The translations under genes and the position numbers were made by a program. This document shows, one piece after another, positions 36,576 through 45,271 of a stretch of DNA of 64,000 nucleotides. The notes under the pieces were generated by a model. The model was not told the origin of the DNA. It did no database searches and saw only the letters and a list, made by a program, of their open reading frames with translations. Source of the stretch: Delftia tsuruhatensis (GTDB lineage Bacteria; Pseudomonadota; Gammaproteobacteria; Burkholderiales; Burkholderiaceae_C); NCBI RefSeq assembly GCF_903815225.1, contig NZ_LR813084.1:1406501-1470500 (forward strand). The letters are read 5' to 3'. The first letter of the stretch is position 1. Each line of letters opens with the position of its first letter.

Positions 36576-37544
36576 TCAGTACTTTTTCGCCTGGCTCAGT
36601 TCGTCGAACAGCTCGGCATAGATGTAGTAGCGGTTGGCGCTGATGTCGTGGTCGGCGTCCATGCCGTTTTCCTCGTCTTCAACGCGGGGCATGACGGCGC
36701 AGCCCGGCTCGTGCAGATGGGTGCAGTTGTAGAACTTGCATTCCTGTGCATGGGCGCCGATGTCGGGCATGCAGCGGGGCAGGTCGGTCGGCTCTATGTG
36801 GTGCAGGCCGAATTCCTGGAAGCCCGGCGAATCGATCAGCGCCGTCGTGCGCTCCTCGTCCATCCAGTACCAGCTGGTCGTCGTGGTCGTGTGCTTGCCC
36901 GAGTTCAGTGCCTGCGAGATCTCGTTGGTGGCCGCGCGCGCGCCGGGCACCAGCAGGTTGATCAGGGTGCTCTTGCCCGAGCCGGACGGGCCCAGCACCA
37001 GCGTGGCCTTGCCCTGGAGGTGCTGCATCAGCAGCTGGCGGTCGGCTTCCCCCTCATTGGCCAATGAAAGCGCCAGCACCTCGTAGTGCGGTGTTTCCCG
37101 GCCCAGGTACATCTCGCGATAAGGCGCCAGGCGCTCCCAGGCGTCGGCAAAGGGTTCGGTCAGGTCGCGCTTGTTCAGGGCGATCAGGGGCTTGATGTGC
37201 GTGGCCTCGGCCGTGATCAGGGCCCGGGCCAGCTGGCTCTCGGAGAACACCGGCTCGGCCGCGATCAGGATCAGCACCTGGTCGATGTTGGCCGCGAAGG
37301 ACTTGGTGCGGATCTCGTCCTGGCGATAGAACAGGTTGCGCCGCTCCAGCACCTTCTCTATGGTGCCTTCCTCGCCCTGGCCCGCAGGCGGCAACTGCCA
37401 GCGCACGCGGTCACCGACCACGGTCTGGCTTTTCTTGCCGCGCGGATGGCAGATGTGGCGTGCGCCGTCCTCGGTCTCGACCACGCAGTGGCGGCCGTGG
37501 CTGGAAACGACCAGGCCTTCGCGCAGTGCGGCGCGCTCAGCCAT
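36576..37544 (-). CDS. rsgA: Ribosome small-subunit-dependent GTPase A (RsgA)
   Basis: A 322-residue circularly permuted GTPase that tests maturing 30S subunits. N-terminal OB fold (G-L-V-V-S-S-H-G-R-H-C-V-V), then G-motifs in permuted order: N-K-R-D-L (G4), G-P-S-G-S-G-K-S-T (G1), D-S-P-G-F (G3), and a C-terminal zinc site C-K-F-Y-N-C-T-H-L-H-E-P-G-C. Normal length. On the minus strand it is followed by the dehydratase and the protease only in the sense of shared strand; it is itself the last of the three. Convergent with the CobD-like gene, 9 bp apart. Confidence 0.95.
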   Translation of the reverse strand: MAERAALREGLVVSSHGRHCVVETEDGARHICHPRGKKSQTVVGDRVRWQLPPAGQGEEGTIEKVLERRNLFYRQDEIRTKSFAANIDQVLILIAAEPVFSESQLARALITAEATHIKPLIALNKRDLTEPFADAWERLAPYREMYLGRETPHYEVLALSLANEGEADRQLLMQHLQGKATLVLGPSGSGKSTLINLLVPGARAATNEISQALNSGKHTTTTTSWYWMDEERTTALIDSPGFQEFGLHHIEPTDLPRCMPDIGAHAQECKFYNCTHLHEPGCAVMPRVEDEENGMDADHDISANRYYIYAELFDELSQAKKY

Positions 37545-37562
37545 GGGACACCGGGTTGCGCT

Positions 37563-37895
37563 TCATGGACGCTCCAGCAGCGCATCGATGCGCCGCGCGC
37601 ATTCGATGTCGGTGGACGAGATACCGTTCACGTCATGGGTGTTCAGGCGCACGCCGCAACGGCCATAGCTCACGGCCAGATCGGGGTGATGGTCCTGCTG
37701 GTGGGCGATCAGGGCCAGCGCGTTCACGAAGGCCATGGTCTCGTAGTAGTTGGCGAAAGCGTAGCTCCTGGCGATGGCGTCGCCATCGAGCTGCCAGCCG
37801 GGCAGGGTGGCCAGCGCGGCGCGCAGTTCGTCGGAAGTCAGCGCGCGGCGCTGCTGGGTGGACCAGTCCTGTTGTTGCAAGCGTTGTGTGCTCAT
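37563..37895 (-). CDS. 4a-hydroxytetrahydrobiopterin dehydratase (pterin-4a-carbinolamine dehydratase)
   Basis: A 110-residue enzyme that regenerates pterin cofactor after aromatic amino-acid hydroxylases. The signature H-Q-Q-D-H-H-P-D-L near residues 64-72 and the C-terminal L-N-T-H-D-V-N-G-I-S-S-T-D match the PhhB/PCD family. No phenylalanine hydroxylase gene is nearby. It lies between rsgA (18 bp downstream) and the M48 protease (16 bp upstream) on the same strand, so the three form a likely operon. Confidence 0.93.
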   Translation of the reverse strand: MSTQRLQQQDWSTQQRRALTSDELRAALATLPGWQLDGDAIARSYAFANYYETMAFVNALALIAHQQDHHPDLAVSYGRCGVRLNTHDVNGISSTDIECARRIDALLERP

Positions 37896-37911
37896 GATGA
37901 ATGCGGTGGGT

Positions 37912-39210
37912 TCAGGTCGGAGAGGGCATGCGCGCGAGCCTGGCGAGGGCCGGCGGATGCGAGTAGTAAAAGCCCACGTACCAGGGGTCGGGCGTGAGCG
38001 TGGCGGCATTGTCCTCGTAAAGCTTGAGCAGGGCCGAGGCCAGATGGGCGCCGCCGGCCTGCTGCATGGCATAGGCGTCGGCCTCGAATTCGTCACGGCG
38101 CGACAGTGCCGAGAACAGCGGGGTGACGAAAAAGCTGAACACCGGCACGGCCAGCAGGAACAGCAGCAGCGCCACGGCCTCGTTGCCACCCATGCCGGTC
38201 TGGCCCAATGCCAGGTCCAGGCCGGGGCGCACGCCCAGGCCCAGGTAGAACCACAGCTGCTGCGACAGCCATCCCAGCAGTGCAAAGCCGGCCAGACTGG
38301 CCGCGAACATCAGCAGCATGCGCTTGAGGATGTGGCGGTGCCTGAAGTGGCCCAGCTCGTGCGCGAGCACGGCCTCCACCTCGTCGGCGTCGAGCTGCTT
38401 GAGCAGGGTGTCGAAGAACACCACGCGCTTGGAATGGCCGAAGCCCGTGAAATAGGCATTGGCATGGGCCGAGCGGCGGCTGCCATCCATCACGAACAGG
38501 CCCTTGGCCGTGAAGCCGCAACGCTGCATCAGCGTGGTCACGCGTTCCTTCAGCGGGCCGTCGGCCAGTGGTTCGAACTTGTTGAACAACGGTGCGATGA
38601 AGCTCGGAAAGATCCACATCAGCAGCAGGTTGAAGCCTGTCCAGACGGCCCAGGCCCAGAGCCACCACAGACCGCCGGCCGATGCCATGAGCCAAAGGAT
38701 GAGGGCGGCGACGGGCAATCCGATGGCTGCGCCCACGAGGCTGGACTTGGCGGCATCGATCAGCCACAGCCGCAGCGTCATCTGGTTGAAGCCGAAGCGC
38801 TGCTCCAGCACGAAGGTCTGGTAGAGCGACATCGGCAGTTCCACCAGCCCGGAGATCAGGGCAAAGCCGGCCAGCAGCGCCAGCTGCTGCCACAGGCCCG
38901 CGCCCATCGAGCCCAGCAGCCACTGGTTGAGCGCATCGAGTCCGCCCAGCAAGGTCCAGCCCAGCAGCACGACGGCGCCCAGCGTCATGTCGATCAGAGC
39001 GACGCGGGCCTTGGCCAGCGTGTAGTCGGCGGCTTTCTGATGCGCGGCCAGGCTGATGCGCTGCGCGAACACCGCCGGCACTTCACCGCGATGGCGTGCC
39101 ACATGGCGCACCTGGCGCGAGACCAGCCAGGCGCGCAGCAACCACTGGGCGAGCACCGCTGCGGCGAACAGCAGGGACAGCGACGGGGGAAAATCGGGGG
39201 TGGAGGCCAT
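37912..39210 (-). CDS. M48-family membrane metalloprotease (Ste24-like)
   Basis: A 432-residue inner-membrane zinc protease of the Ste24/CAAX-protease-1 type. About six hydrophobic segments; active site H-E-L-G-H in V-L-A-H-E-L-G-H-F-R-H at about residues 293-303, and the third ligand Glu in E-F-E-A-D-A-Y-A at about 374-381. It probably degrades misfolded or signal-containing membrane proteins. The start codons of this gene and orn are 30 bp apart on opposite strands; TACACT lies 8 nt before this ATG. Confidence 0.92.
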   Translation of the reverse strand: MASTPDFPPSLSLLFAAAVLAQWLLRAWLVSRQVRHVARHRGEVPAVFAQRISLAAHQKAADYTLAKARVALIDMTLGAVVLLGWTLLGGLDALNQWLLGSMGAGLWQQLALLAGFALISGLVELPMSLYQTFVLEQRFGFNQMTLRLWLIDAAKSSLVGAAIGLPVAALILWLMASAGGLWWLWAWAVWTGFNLLLMWIFPSFIAPLFNKFEPLADGPLKERVTTLMQRCGFTAKGLFVMDGSRRSAHANAYFTGFGHSKRVVFFDTLLKQLDADEVEAVLAHELGHFRHRHILKRMLLMFAASLAGFALLGWLSQQLWFYLGLGVRPGLDLALGQTGMGGNEAVALLLFLLAVPVFSFFVTPLFSALSRRDEFEADAYAMQQAGGAHLASALLKLYEDNAATLTPDPWYVGFYYSHPPALARLARMPSPT

Positions 39211-39227
39211 GTGGCCGCAGTGTAGGC

Positions 39228-39233
39228 GACAAT
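39228..39233 (+). promoter_or_regulatory. -10-like hexamer directly before orn
   Basis: GACAAT ends 7 nt before the orn ATG with no Shine-Dalgarno sequence. Candidate leaderless-transcript promoter in the 30-bp gap to the divergent protease gene. Confidence 0.45.
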
Positions 39234-39240
39234 TTGGGCC

Positions 39241-39846
39241 ATGTCCGAAGCCACCAGCGCCTGCATTTCCTCCCCCGCCGAATCCGGCACGACCGCCACC
39301 CTGGCCAAATCCGATCTCAATCTCGTCTGGCTCGACTGCGAGATGACCGGGCTGCAGCCCGACACCGACCGCATCATCGAGATTGCGGTGGTTGTCACCA
39401 GCCCCGACCTGTCCACGCGCGTCGAGGGTCCGGTGTTTGCCATTCACCAGAGTGATGCACTGCTCGATGGCATGGACGCCTGGAACAAGGGCACGCACGG
39501 CAGGAGCGGGCTGATCGAACGCGTCAAGGCCTCGACCGTCACCGAGGCCGATGCGGAGGCCGCGCTGATCAAGTTCCTGTCGCAGTACGTTCCCAAGGGC
39601 AAGGCACCGCTGTGCGGCAACAGCATCGGCCAGGATCGGCGCTTCATGGAGCGCTACATGCCCCGGCTCAATGCCTTCTTCCACTACCGCAATGTCGATG
39701 TCAGCACGCTCAAGGAGCTGGCCCGGCGCTGGAAGCCCGAGGCCTATGCCTCGTTCAAGAAGGCGCAGCGCCATACGGCGCTGGCCGACGTGCATGAGTC
39801 CATCGATGAGCTGCAGCACTACCGGGCGCAGTTGCTGAGTGTCTGA
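39241..39846 (+). CDS. orn: Oligoribonuclease
   Basis: A 201-residue DEDDh 3'-5' exonuclease that finishes RNA and pGpG degradation. Exo [10 protein letters not shown], Exo [12 protein letters not shown], Exo [14 protein letters not shown]. The N-terminal 22 residues are Ser/Ala-rich and longer than in E. coli Orn; a start further in cannot be excluded, but no other ATG precedes Exo I. Removing pGpG connects it with the diguanylate cyclase 2.4 kb downstream. Confidence 0.95.
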   Translation: MSEATSACISSPAESGTTATLAKSDLNLVWLDCEMTGLQPDTDRIIEIAVVVTSPDLSTRVEGPVFAIHQSDALLDGMDAWNKGTHGRSGLIERVKASTVTEADAEAALIKFLSQYVPKGKAPLCGNSIGQDRRFMERYMPRLNAFFHYRNVDVSTLKELARRWKPEAYASFKKAQRHTALADVHESIDELQHYRAQLLSV

Positions 39847-40129
39847 TTGACGTTGGCTTGCGCAGGGGCTTGCGGGAAAACCCGCAGTGTGCGAGAATCG
39901 TCGTCTTGCCCCATCAACAAGGGCAATTTGCACATCTCCATCACACAAGGGCCCTGCGCTGTGTGTCTGCAATCGATGCGCCTTGCGGCGATCGAGTGGC
40001 CAGACCAGCCGAAAATGCCCATCCGCCCTTTTGCGAAGGGCCGGTCAAGTCTGACGGTGGATGTTGAACCAACCGTCGAGAAAAGCGTGGCAGAGCGCTG
40101 ACTGCGCATGCTTTTCGTTAGAGCCATTC
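39847..40129 (+). promoter_or_regulatory. Long leader region of the DEAD-box helicase gene
   Basis: This 283-bp stretch has no gene. A TGCGGG-AAAA-CCCGCA hairpin lies at 39871-39886. TTGCGG (39870-39875), 17 nt and GAGAAT (39893-39898) make a weak promoter, which would leave a leader of about 225 nt, comparable with the long leaders of cold-shock helicase genes. No known riboswitch is recognised. Confidence 0.4.
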
Positions 40130-42124
40130 ATGAACGACATCTCTCTTGAGCAGGGCGCCATCGCCGCTGCCGATTCTTCCTTTGCATCTTCCGAGGCCGC
40201 CCCGTCCGTGCTGGACGCAGCCGTTGCCGCCGCCGACCAGTCCATCGAGCAGACCCCCGAGGCCGAGGCCGCCGAAGCGCTGCCCAACGCCTTCGTCGAG
40301 CTGGGCCTGGCCGAGGAGCTGGTGCGCGCCGTGGCCGATCTCGGCTACACCCAGCCCACGCCCGTGCAGGAACAGGCCATTCCCCTGGCCATGAACTCCG
40401 GCGGTGACCAGCCCTTCATCGACCTCATGGTCTCCAGCCAGACCGGCTCCGGCAAGACCGCAGCCTTCCTGCTGCCCGTTCTGCACACGCTGATCCAGCA
40501 GCGCGCCGAGGAAGAGGCCGCCAGCCGCGCCGAATACGAGCGCCAGTGCGCCGAGGCGGCCGCCAGCGGCCAGCCGGCCCCCAAGCGCAACAAGCGCAAG
40601 GACCCGACCAATCCCCGCAACTTCAAGGCCGCCGTGCCCGGCGCCCTGATTCTGTGCCCCACGCGCGAGCTGGCACAGCAGGTGGCGCATGACGCCATCG
40701 AGCTGGTCAAGCACTGCCGTGGCCTGCGCATCGCCAACGTCGTCGGCGGCATGCCTTACCAACTGCAGATCGCCAAGCTGCAGAACGCCAACCTGGTGGT
40801 GGCCACGCCCGGCCGTCTGCTGGACCTGCAGCGTTCGCTGCAGATCAAGCTCGACCAGGTGCAGTTCCTGGTCGTTGACGAAGCCGATCGCATGCTGGAC
40901 CTGGGCTTCTCCGACGATCTGGCAGAGATCAACGAACTCACGGCCCAGCGCAAGCAGACCATGATGTTCAGCGCCACCTTCGCGCCGCGCATCCAGCAAC
41001 TGGCCATGCGCGTGATGCACGACGGCGGCTCCGGCGTGAAGAAGGTCACCATCGCCACGCCCCAGGAAAAGCATGCCAACATCAAGCAGGTGCTGTTCTG
41101 GGCCGACAACTCCCAGCACAAGCGCAAGCTGCTGGACCACTGGCTGCGCGATACCTCGATCAACCAGGCCATCGTCTTCGCGTCGACCCAGGTCGAGTGC
41201 GACGGTCTGGCCAATGACCTTCAGCAGGATGGCTTCTCGGCCGTGGCGCTGCACGGTGCCCTGAGCCAGGGCCTGCGCAATCGCCGCCTGATGGCGCTGC
41301 GCAATGGTCAGGTGCAAGTGCTGGTCGCCACCGACGTGGCGGCACGCGGCATCGACGTGCCCACCATCACCCACGTCTTCAACTATGGCCTGCCCATGAA
41401 GGCCGAGGACTACACCCACCGCATCGGCCGTACGGGCCGTGCGGGGCGCGAGGGCGTGGCCGTCACATTCGCGGAATTCCGCGACCGCCGCCGCATCTTC
41501 GACATCGAAGGCTACAGCCGCCAGCAATTCAAGGCCGAGGTGATCCCCGGTCTGGAGCCTGTGCAGCGCGCGCCCAGCAGCAACGAAGGCCGTGGTGGCG
41601 GCCGCCGTGGCGGCTTCGAGGGTCGTGGTGGTGATCGCCGTGGCGGTGGCCGCGGTGGTTTCGGCGGCGACCGTGGCGGCTTCGGTGGTGACCGCGATCG
41701 TGGCTTCGGCGGCGATCGCGAGCGCAGCTTCGGTGACCGTGGCGGCGAGCGCGGCTTCGGCGCGCGCCGGGACTCCGAGGGCTATGGCCGCAAGGCCGGC
41801 TTCGGCGGCTTCGGCGGTCCGCGTGAGGGTGGCCAGCGTGAAGGCGGCTACCACAGCCAGGCGCCCCGTGAAGGTGGCTATGGCCAGGGACCGCGTGAGG
41901 GCGGCTATGGTCGGGGTGGCGAAGGCCGCAGCTTCGGCGACCGTGGCGCGGCACGCGGCGGTGAGCGTCGCGAAGGTGGCTTCCGTGGTGCGACAGGCGA
42001 GTCGCGTGGCTTTGGCGGTGAATCGCGTGGCTTCGGTGGTGGCGATCGCCGCCCGGCTTTCGGCAAGAGCGCTCCCAAGCCCTACCAGCCTCAGGGCGGT
42101 GACCGCAAGCGCGCCGTGCGCTGA
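40130..42124 (+). CDS. DEAD-box RNA helicase with Gly/Arg-rich tail
   Basis: A 664-residue RNA helicase. Q motif F-V-E-L-G-L…P-T-P-V-Q, motif I S-S-Q-T-G-S-G-K-T, Ia P-T-R-E-L-A-Q-Q, Ib T-P-G-R-L, II V-D-E-A-D, III S-A-T, VI H-R-I-G-R-T-G-R. A 45-residue charged insertion (A-E-E-E-A-A-S…N-K-R-K-D-P) lies between motifs I and Ia. From about residue 485 the protein is a low-complexity tail of G-G-F-G-G-D-R and P-R-E-G-G-Y units that should bind RNA non-specifically. It is of RhlE/CsdA type and may act in cold adaptation and ribosome assembly. A terminator follows. Confidence 0.93.
   Translation: MNDISLEQGAIAAADSSFASSEAAPSVLDAAVAAADQSIEQTPEAEAAEALPNAFVELGLAEELVRAVADLGYTQPTPVQEQAIPLAMNSGGDQPFIDLMVSSQTGSGKTAAFLLPVLHTLIQQRAEEEAASRAEYERQCAEAAASGQPAPKRNKRKDPTNPRNFKAAVPGALILCPTRELAQQVAHDAIELVKHCRGLRIANVVGGMPYQLQIAKLQNANLVVATPGRLLDLQRSLQIKLDQVQFLVVDEADRMLDLGFSDDLAEINELTAQRKQTMMFSATFAPRIQQLAMRVMHDGGSGVKKVTIATPQEKHANIKQVLFWADNSQHKRKLLDHWLRDTSINQAIVFASTQVECDGLANDLQQDGFSAVALHGALSQGLRNRRLMALRNGQVQVLVATDVAARGIDVPTITHVFNYGLPMKAEDYTHRIGRTGRAGREGVAVTFAEFRDRRRIFDIEGYSRQQFKAEVIPGLEPVQRAPSSNEGRGGGRRGGFEGRGGDRRGGGRGGFGGDRGGFGGDRDRGFGGDRERSFGDRGGERGFGARRDSEGYGRKAGFGGFGGPREGGQREGGYHSQAPREGGYGQGPREGGYGRGGEGRSFGDRGAARGGERREGGFRGATGESRGFGGESRGFGGGDRRPAFGKSAPKPYQPQGGDRKRAVR
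41580..42110 (+). repeat. Coding repeats for Gly/Arg-rich helicase tail
   Basis: About 530 bp of imperfect tandem repeats. First half codes for G-G-F-G-G-D-R-like units (41600-41760), second half for P-R-E-G-G-Y-like units (41820-41920), then G-F-G-G-E-S-R units. Such repeats often vary in number between strains. Confidence 0.75.
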
Positions 42125-42147
42125 CAGACCCGGCATCCTCCATGCGG

Positions 42148-42173
42148 ACCGGTCCTTCGGGGCCGGTTTTTTT
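42148..42173 (+). terminator. Intrinsic terminator of the helicase gene
   Basis: ACCGGTCC (42148-42155), UUCG tetraloop, GGGCCGGT (42160-42167), then six further T's to 42173. An 8-bp stem with one G-T pair. Confidence 0.9.
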
Positions 42174-42271
42174 ATGTCCCGCGCAAAGCGGGAACCTGGC
42201 TTGTCTTTTGTGCGCAGAACCTGCTTTCGGCGCGGGCTGCGACTGCCATAATCGCGGCGCGGAGGTGTCTT

Positions 42272-43738
42272 GTGGAGTCTTTGATCGCGTCCAGTGTGGA
42301 TTTCGAGCACATGTTCGAACTCGCTCCTGTTTCGCTGTGGTTGGAGGACTACAGCGCGCTCAGGCAGTTGCTCGACCAGTGGCGCTCTGAAGGCGTGACC
42401 GATCTGCGTGCGCATTTCGCGGCCCATCCCGAAGCGCTGCTGCAGTGCAGCGCGGCGCTCAAGGTGGTGCGTGTCAACCAGCGCACGCTGGAATTGTTCG
42501 GCGCCAAGGATCAGCAGACCTTTCTCGGCTGCCTGGCCGATGTGTTCCGGGACGACATGCATGCCGGGCTGGCCTGCGAGCTCGAGGATCTCTGGAACGG
42601 CTCCCTGACTTTCGCGAACCGCACGGCCAACTACACGCTGGATGGCCGCCGCCTCGATGTGCAGATCCGCGGTCGCATCCTGCCGGGCCATGAGCTGTTG
42701 TGGGACTGCGTGCTCGTGTCGCTGGAGGATGTGACGGCCGAGATGCGCAGCACGCGCCAGCTGCACCGCAGCGAGCAGTACGCGCGAGATCTGTTCGAGT
42801 ACTCTCCCGTGTCCTTGTGGGTCGAGGATTTCAGCGCCATCAAGCGCCTGCTCGATGACGTGCGTGCCCAGGGCATCAGCGACTTCGCCACCTTCCTGAA
42901 GGTGCATCCTGAATTCATCTCCCGCTGCATGCAGGAGATCCGCGTGGTGGATGTGAATCGCCAGACGCTGCGCATGTTCGGGGCAACCGACAAGCTTCAG
43001 TTGCTCAGCCGTCTGGGGCGCATCTTCCGCGACGAGATGATGGACTCCTTTGCCGAGCAGTTGCAGGATCTTTGGAACGGCAAGCTCGTGCAGCACCGCG
43101 AAGTGGTGAACTATGCACTGTCGGGCGATGCGCTGCACATCCACATGCAACTGGCCGTGCTCGATGGCCACGCGCACGACTGGGGCCTGGTGCTGCTGTC
43201 GCTGGTGGACATCACGGCGCGCAAGAAGGCCGAGGCCTACCTCGAATACCTGGGCAAGCACGATGTGCTGACCCAGCTGCGCAATCGCGCCTTCTACATC
43301 GAGGAGCTCAACCGCCTGGCGCGCAAGGGGCCCTGGCCGCTGGCGGTGATCGCCATCGACATGAACGGACTCAAGGAAGCCAACGACGAGCACGGACATG
43401 CGGCCGGCGACGACATGCTGCGCCGCGTGGGCGAAGTGCTGGCCAAGGCCGTGGACGCGCCGGCCTGCGCTGCGCGCATCGGTGGCGACGAGTTCATGGT
43501 GCTGCTGCCGGCCTCGGACGAGCGCGCGGCGCAGGCCGTCAAGGAGCGCATCCTCTCGCTGCTCGAACTCAACAACCAGTTCTATCCGGGCCAGGCGGTC
43601 AGCCTCTCCATGGGTGTGGCCTGTTGCGATTCGGGCAGCCAGGTCGAAGCCACGGTCTCGCGCGCGGACCAGGCCATGTACGCGGAAAAGGCCCGCTACT
43701 ACAAGGACAGGATGCTGCGCCAGGGCAACGCAGCGTAG
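42272..43738 (+). CDS. Diguanylate cyclase with two tandem PAS-like sensor domains
   Basis: A 488-residue soluble protein starting with GTG (GGAGG 6 nt upstream). Residues about 13-150 and 177-315 are two copies of the same PAS-like module, each starting with the P-V-S-L-W-x-E-D-x-S-A pattern. The GGDEF domain (about 325-485) has an intact R-I-G-G-D-E-F, so it should make c-di-GMP. The position of the inhibitory RxxD site, just before the active motif, reads D-A-P-A, so product inhibition through the primary I-site is not expected. No EAL domain, no membrane segment. The signal is unknown. Confidence 0.9.
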   Translation: MESLIASSVDFEHMFELAPVSLWLEDYSALRQLLDQWRSEGVTDLRAHFAAHPEALLQCSAALKVVRVNQRTLELFGAKDQQTFLGCLADVFRDDMHAGLACELEDLWNGSLTFANRTANYTLDGRRLDVQIRGRILPGHELLWDCVLVSLEDVTAEMRSTRQLHRSEQYARDLFEYSPVSLWVEDFSAIKRLLDDVRAQGISDFATFLKVHPEFISRCMQEIRVVDVNRQTLRMFGATDKLQLLSRLGRIFRDEMMDSFAEQLQDLWNGKLVQHREVVNYALSGDALHIHMQLAVLDGHAHDWGLVLLSLVDITARKKAEAYLEYLGKHDVLTQLRNRAFYIEELNRLARKGPWPLAVIAIDMNGLKEANDEHGHAAGDDMLRRVGEVLAKAVDAPACAARIGGDEFMVLLPASDERAAQAVKERILSLLELNNQFYPGQAVSLSMGVACCDSGSQVEATVSRADQAMYAEKARYYKDRMLRQGNAA

Positions 43739-43756
43739 ATTGAGCGCGGCAGGGGC

Positions 43757-44989
43757 TCAGGCCTCCGAGGCATGTCGCCCGATCTCGGGCCAGCGGTGGT
43801 GCAGATAGATCCATGACACCAGGCCGATCAGCATCATGCTGATCGAGCCCGCGGCCAGCAGCACGGTGGAGTGCATCACCAGCGGCGCGATCATGCCGGC
43901 CACGATGCCGTTGGCCGTGGAGCCCACCACCGCCTGCAGCGACGAGGCCAGGCCGCGCCGTTCGGGATGGATGTCCAGCACCAGCAGGGTCACCACGGGC
44001 ACCATCATGGCCCAGCCGAAGGCGAACACCCCCACGGGAATCAGGGCCCAGCTCACATGCGCGGGCCAGATCAGGTTGGCGGCCAGGTTGATGATGGACA
44101 CCACGAACATGATCAGAAAACCATGGCGGATCTGGCGCTTGGGTGGAATGCGCCCGGCCAGTCGGCCGCTGACCCAGGCGCCGCCCATGATGCCCGAGAT
44201 CGAGATCACGAAGAACCAGAAGAATTGCTGGGGCTGCAGGTGCAGAAGATCACCCAGGAACGCTGGCGCCGACAGCACGTAGAGAAACATCCCGTTGAAC
44301 GGGACGCCGCTGGCAAAGGCCAGCAGCACGAAGCGGGGGTCGCTGCACAGCACCTTGTAGCCCTGCATCAGCGGCTTGAAGCGAAAGGGCTGGCGCTGCT
44401 GCGGCGGCAGCGACTCGGGCAGGAAGCGCCAGTTGATGCTCCACAGCAGCACGCCCACCAGCGTCAGGAACCAGAACACCGCAGCCCAGCCCAGGTGCAC
44501 GAACAGCCAGCCGCCGATCACCGGCGCAAGGGCCGGTGCGATGCCGAAGAAGATGGTGATCTGGGCCATCACGCGCTGTGCCTGAGCGGGTGGAAACAGG
44601 TCGCGCACCACGGCGCGCGAAACCACGATGCCCGCACCCGTGGACAGGCCCTGCAGTGCGCGGAACAGCACCAGTTGCGTGATGCTCTGGGAGAGCGCAC
44701 AGCCTGCGGAGGCCAGCGTGAACACGGCCAGCCCCCACAGCACCACGGGCCGGCGGCCGAAACTGTCGGCCAGGGCGCCGTGGAACAGGTTCATGAAGGC
44801 GAAGCCGAACAGATAGGCCGACAGCGTCTGCTGCATCTGCAGCGGTGTGGCGTCCAGGGCCTGGGCAATGCCTGAAAAGGCGGGGATGTAGGTGTCGATC
44901 GAGAACGGGCCCAGCATGCCCAGGATGGCAAGCAGGACGGCCAGGGCCCAGCGCGGGCCCTGCCAGAGCGGGGGAGCATTTTGCGGCAT
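43757..44989 (-). CDS. Bcr/CflA-family multidrug efflux MFS transporter
   Basis: A 410-residue inner-membrane transporter with 12 hydrophobic segments. G-P-F-S-I-D-T-Y-I-P-A-F in TM1 and the cytoplasmic A-D-S-F-G-R-R-P-V loop between TM2 and TM3, then R-A-L-Q-G-L-S-T-G-A-G, identify the drug:H+ antiporter Bcr/CflA branch. I start at 44989; in-frame Met codons at 45112 and 45118 would add about 43 unlikely residues. Stop codons of this gene and the diguanylate cyclase are 18 bp apart (convergent). Confidence 0.88.
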   Translation of the reverse strand: MPQNAPPLWQGPRWALAVLLAILGMLGPFSIDTYIPAFSGIAQALDATPLQMQQTLSAYLFGFAFMNLFHGALADSFGRRPVVLWGLAVFTLASAGCALSQSITQLVLFRALQGLSTGAGIVVSRAVVRDLFPPAQAQRVMAQITIFFGIAPALAPVIGGWLFVHLGWAAVFWFLTLVGVLLWSINWRFLPESLPPQQRQPFRFKPLMQGYKVLCSDPRFVLLAFASGVPFNGMFLYVLSAPAFLGDLLHLQPQQFFWFFVISISGIMGGAWVSGRLAGRIPPKRQIRHGFLIMFVVSIINLAANLIWPAHVSWALIPVGVFAFGWAMMVPVVTLLVLDIHPERRGLASSLQAVVGSTANGIVAGMIAPLVMHSTVLLAAGSISMMLIGLVSWIYLHHRWPEIGRHASEA

Positions 44990-45271
44990 GAAGACGGGGC
45001 GGTTGTGTGCAGCGGGCAGGGCCGGCGGCGCAGGAGAAGGCCGCGCGCTCACGCGCCATGCGGCAGGTCCACACTGTAGCGGCTTGGGGGCCTTTGGTGT
45101 GAAGGTGGCCATGCCCATCTGCCGTAGTGCGAAGGCGCGGCCATGCCCTGTTTGATAGTTGATGTGTTTGTTTTTGAGATATTTGATAGACTTTATTGAA
45201 AGTCATCTTGCCAAAGATGATGCCGCCGCGGTGAGGGCCGCGGTCCATGCGCTTCATCCGGGAGGGAATCC
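44990..45271. promoter_or_regulatory. Divergent upstream region, AT-rich core
   Basis: A 282-bp stretch without a gene. Between about 45150 and 45205 it is much richer in A and T than the rest of the window. CATCTT (45204-45209) and AAGATG (45214-45219) form an inverted repeat with a 4-nt spacer, 52 bp before the binding-protein start, that could be an operator. No clear promoter pair. Confidence 0.4.

Noticed and set aside
40118..43399. A 1093-codon open frame on the minus strand opposite the helicase and the diguanylate cyclase
   Set aside because: It is antisense to two clear genes, has His/Gln/Val-rich low-complexity composition typical of GC-rich shadow frames, and runs across a real terminator and promoter.
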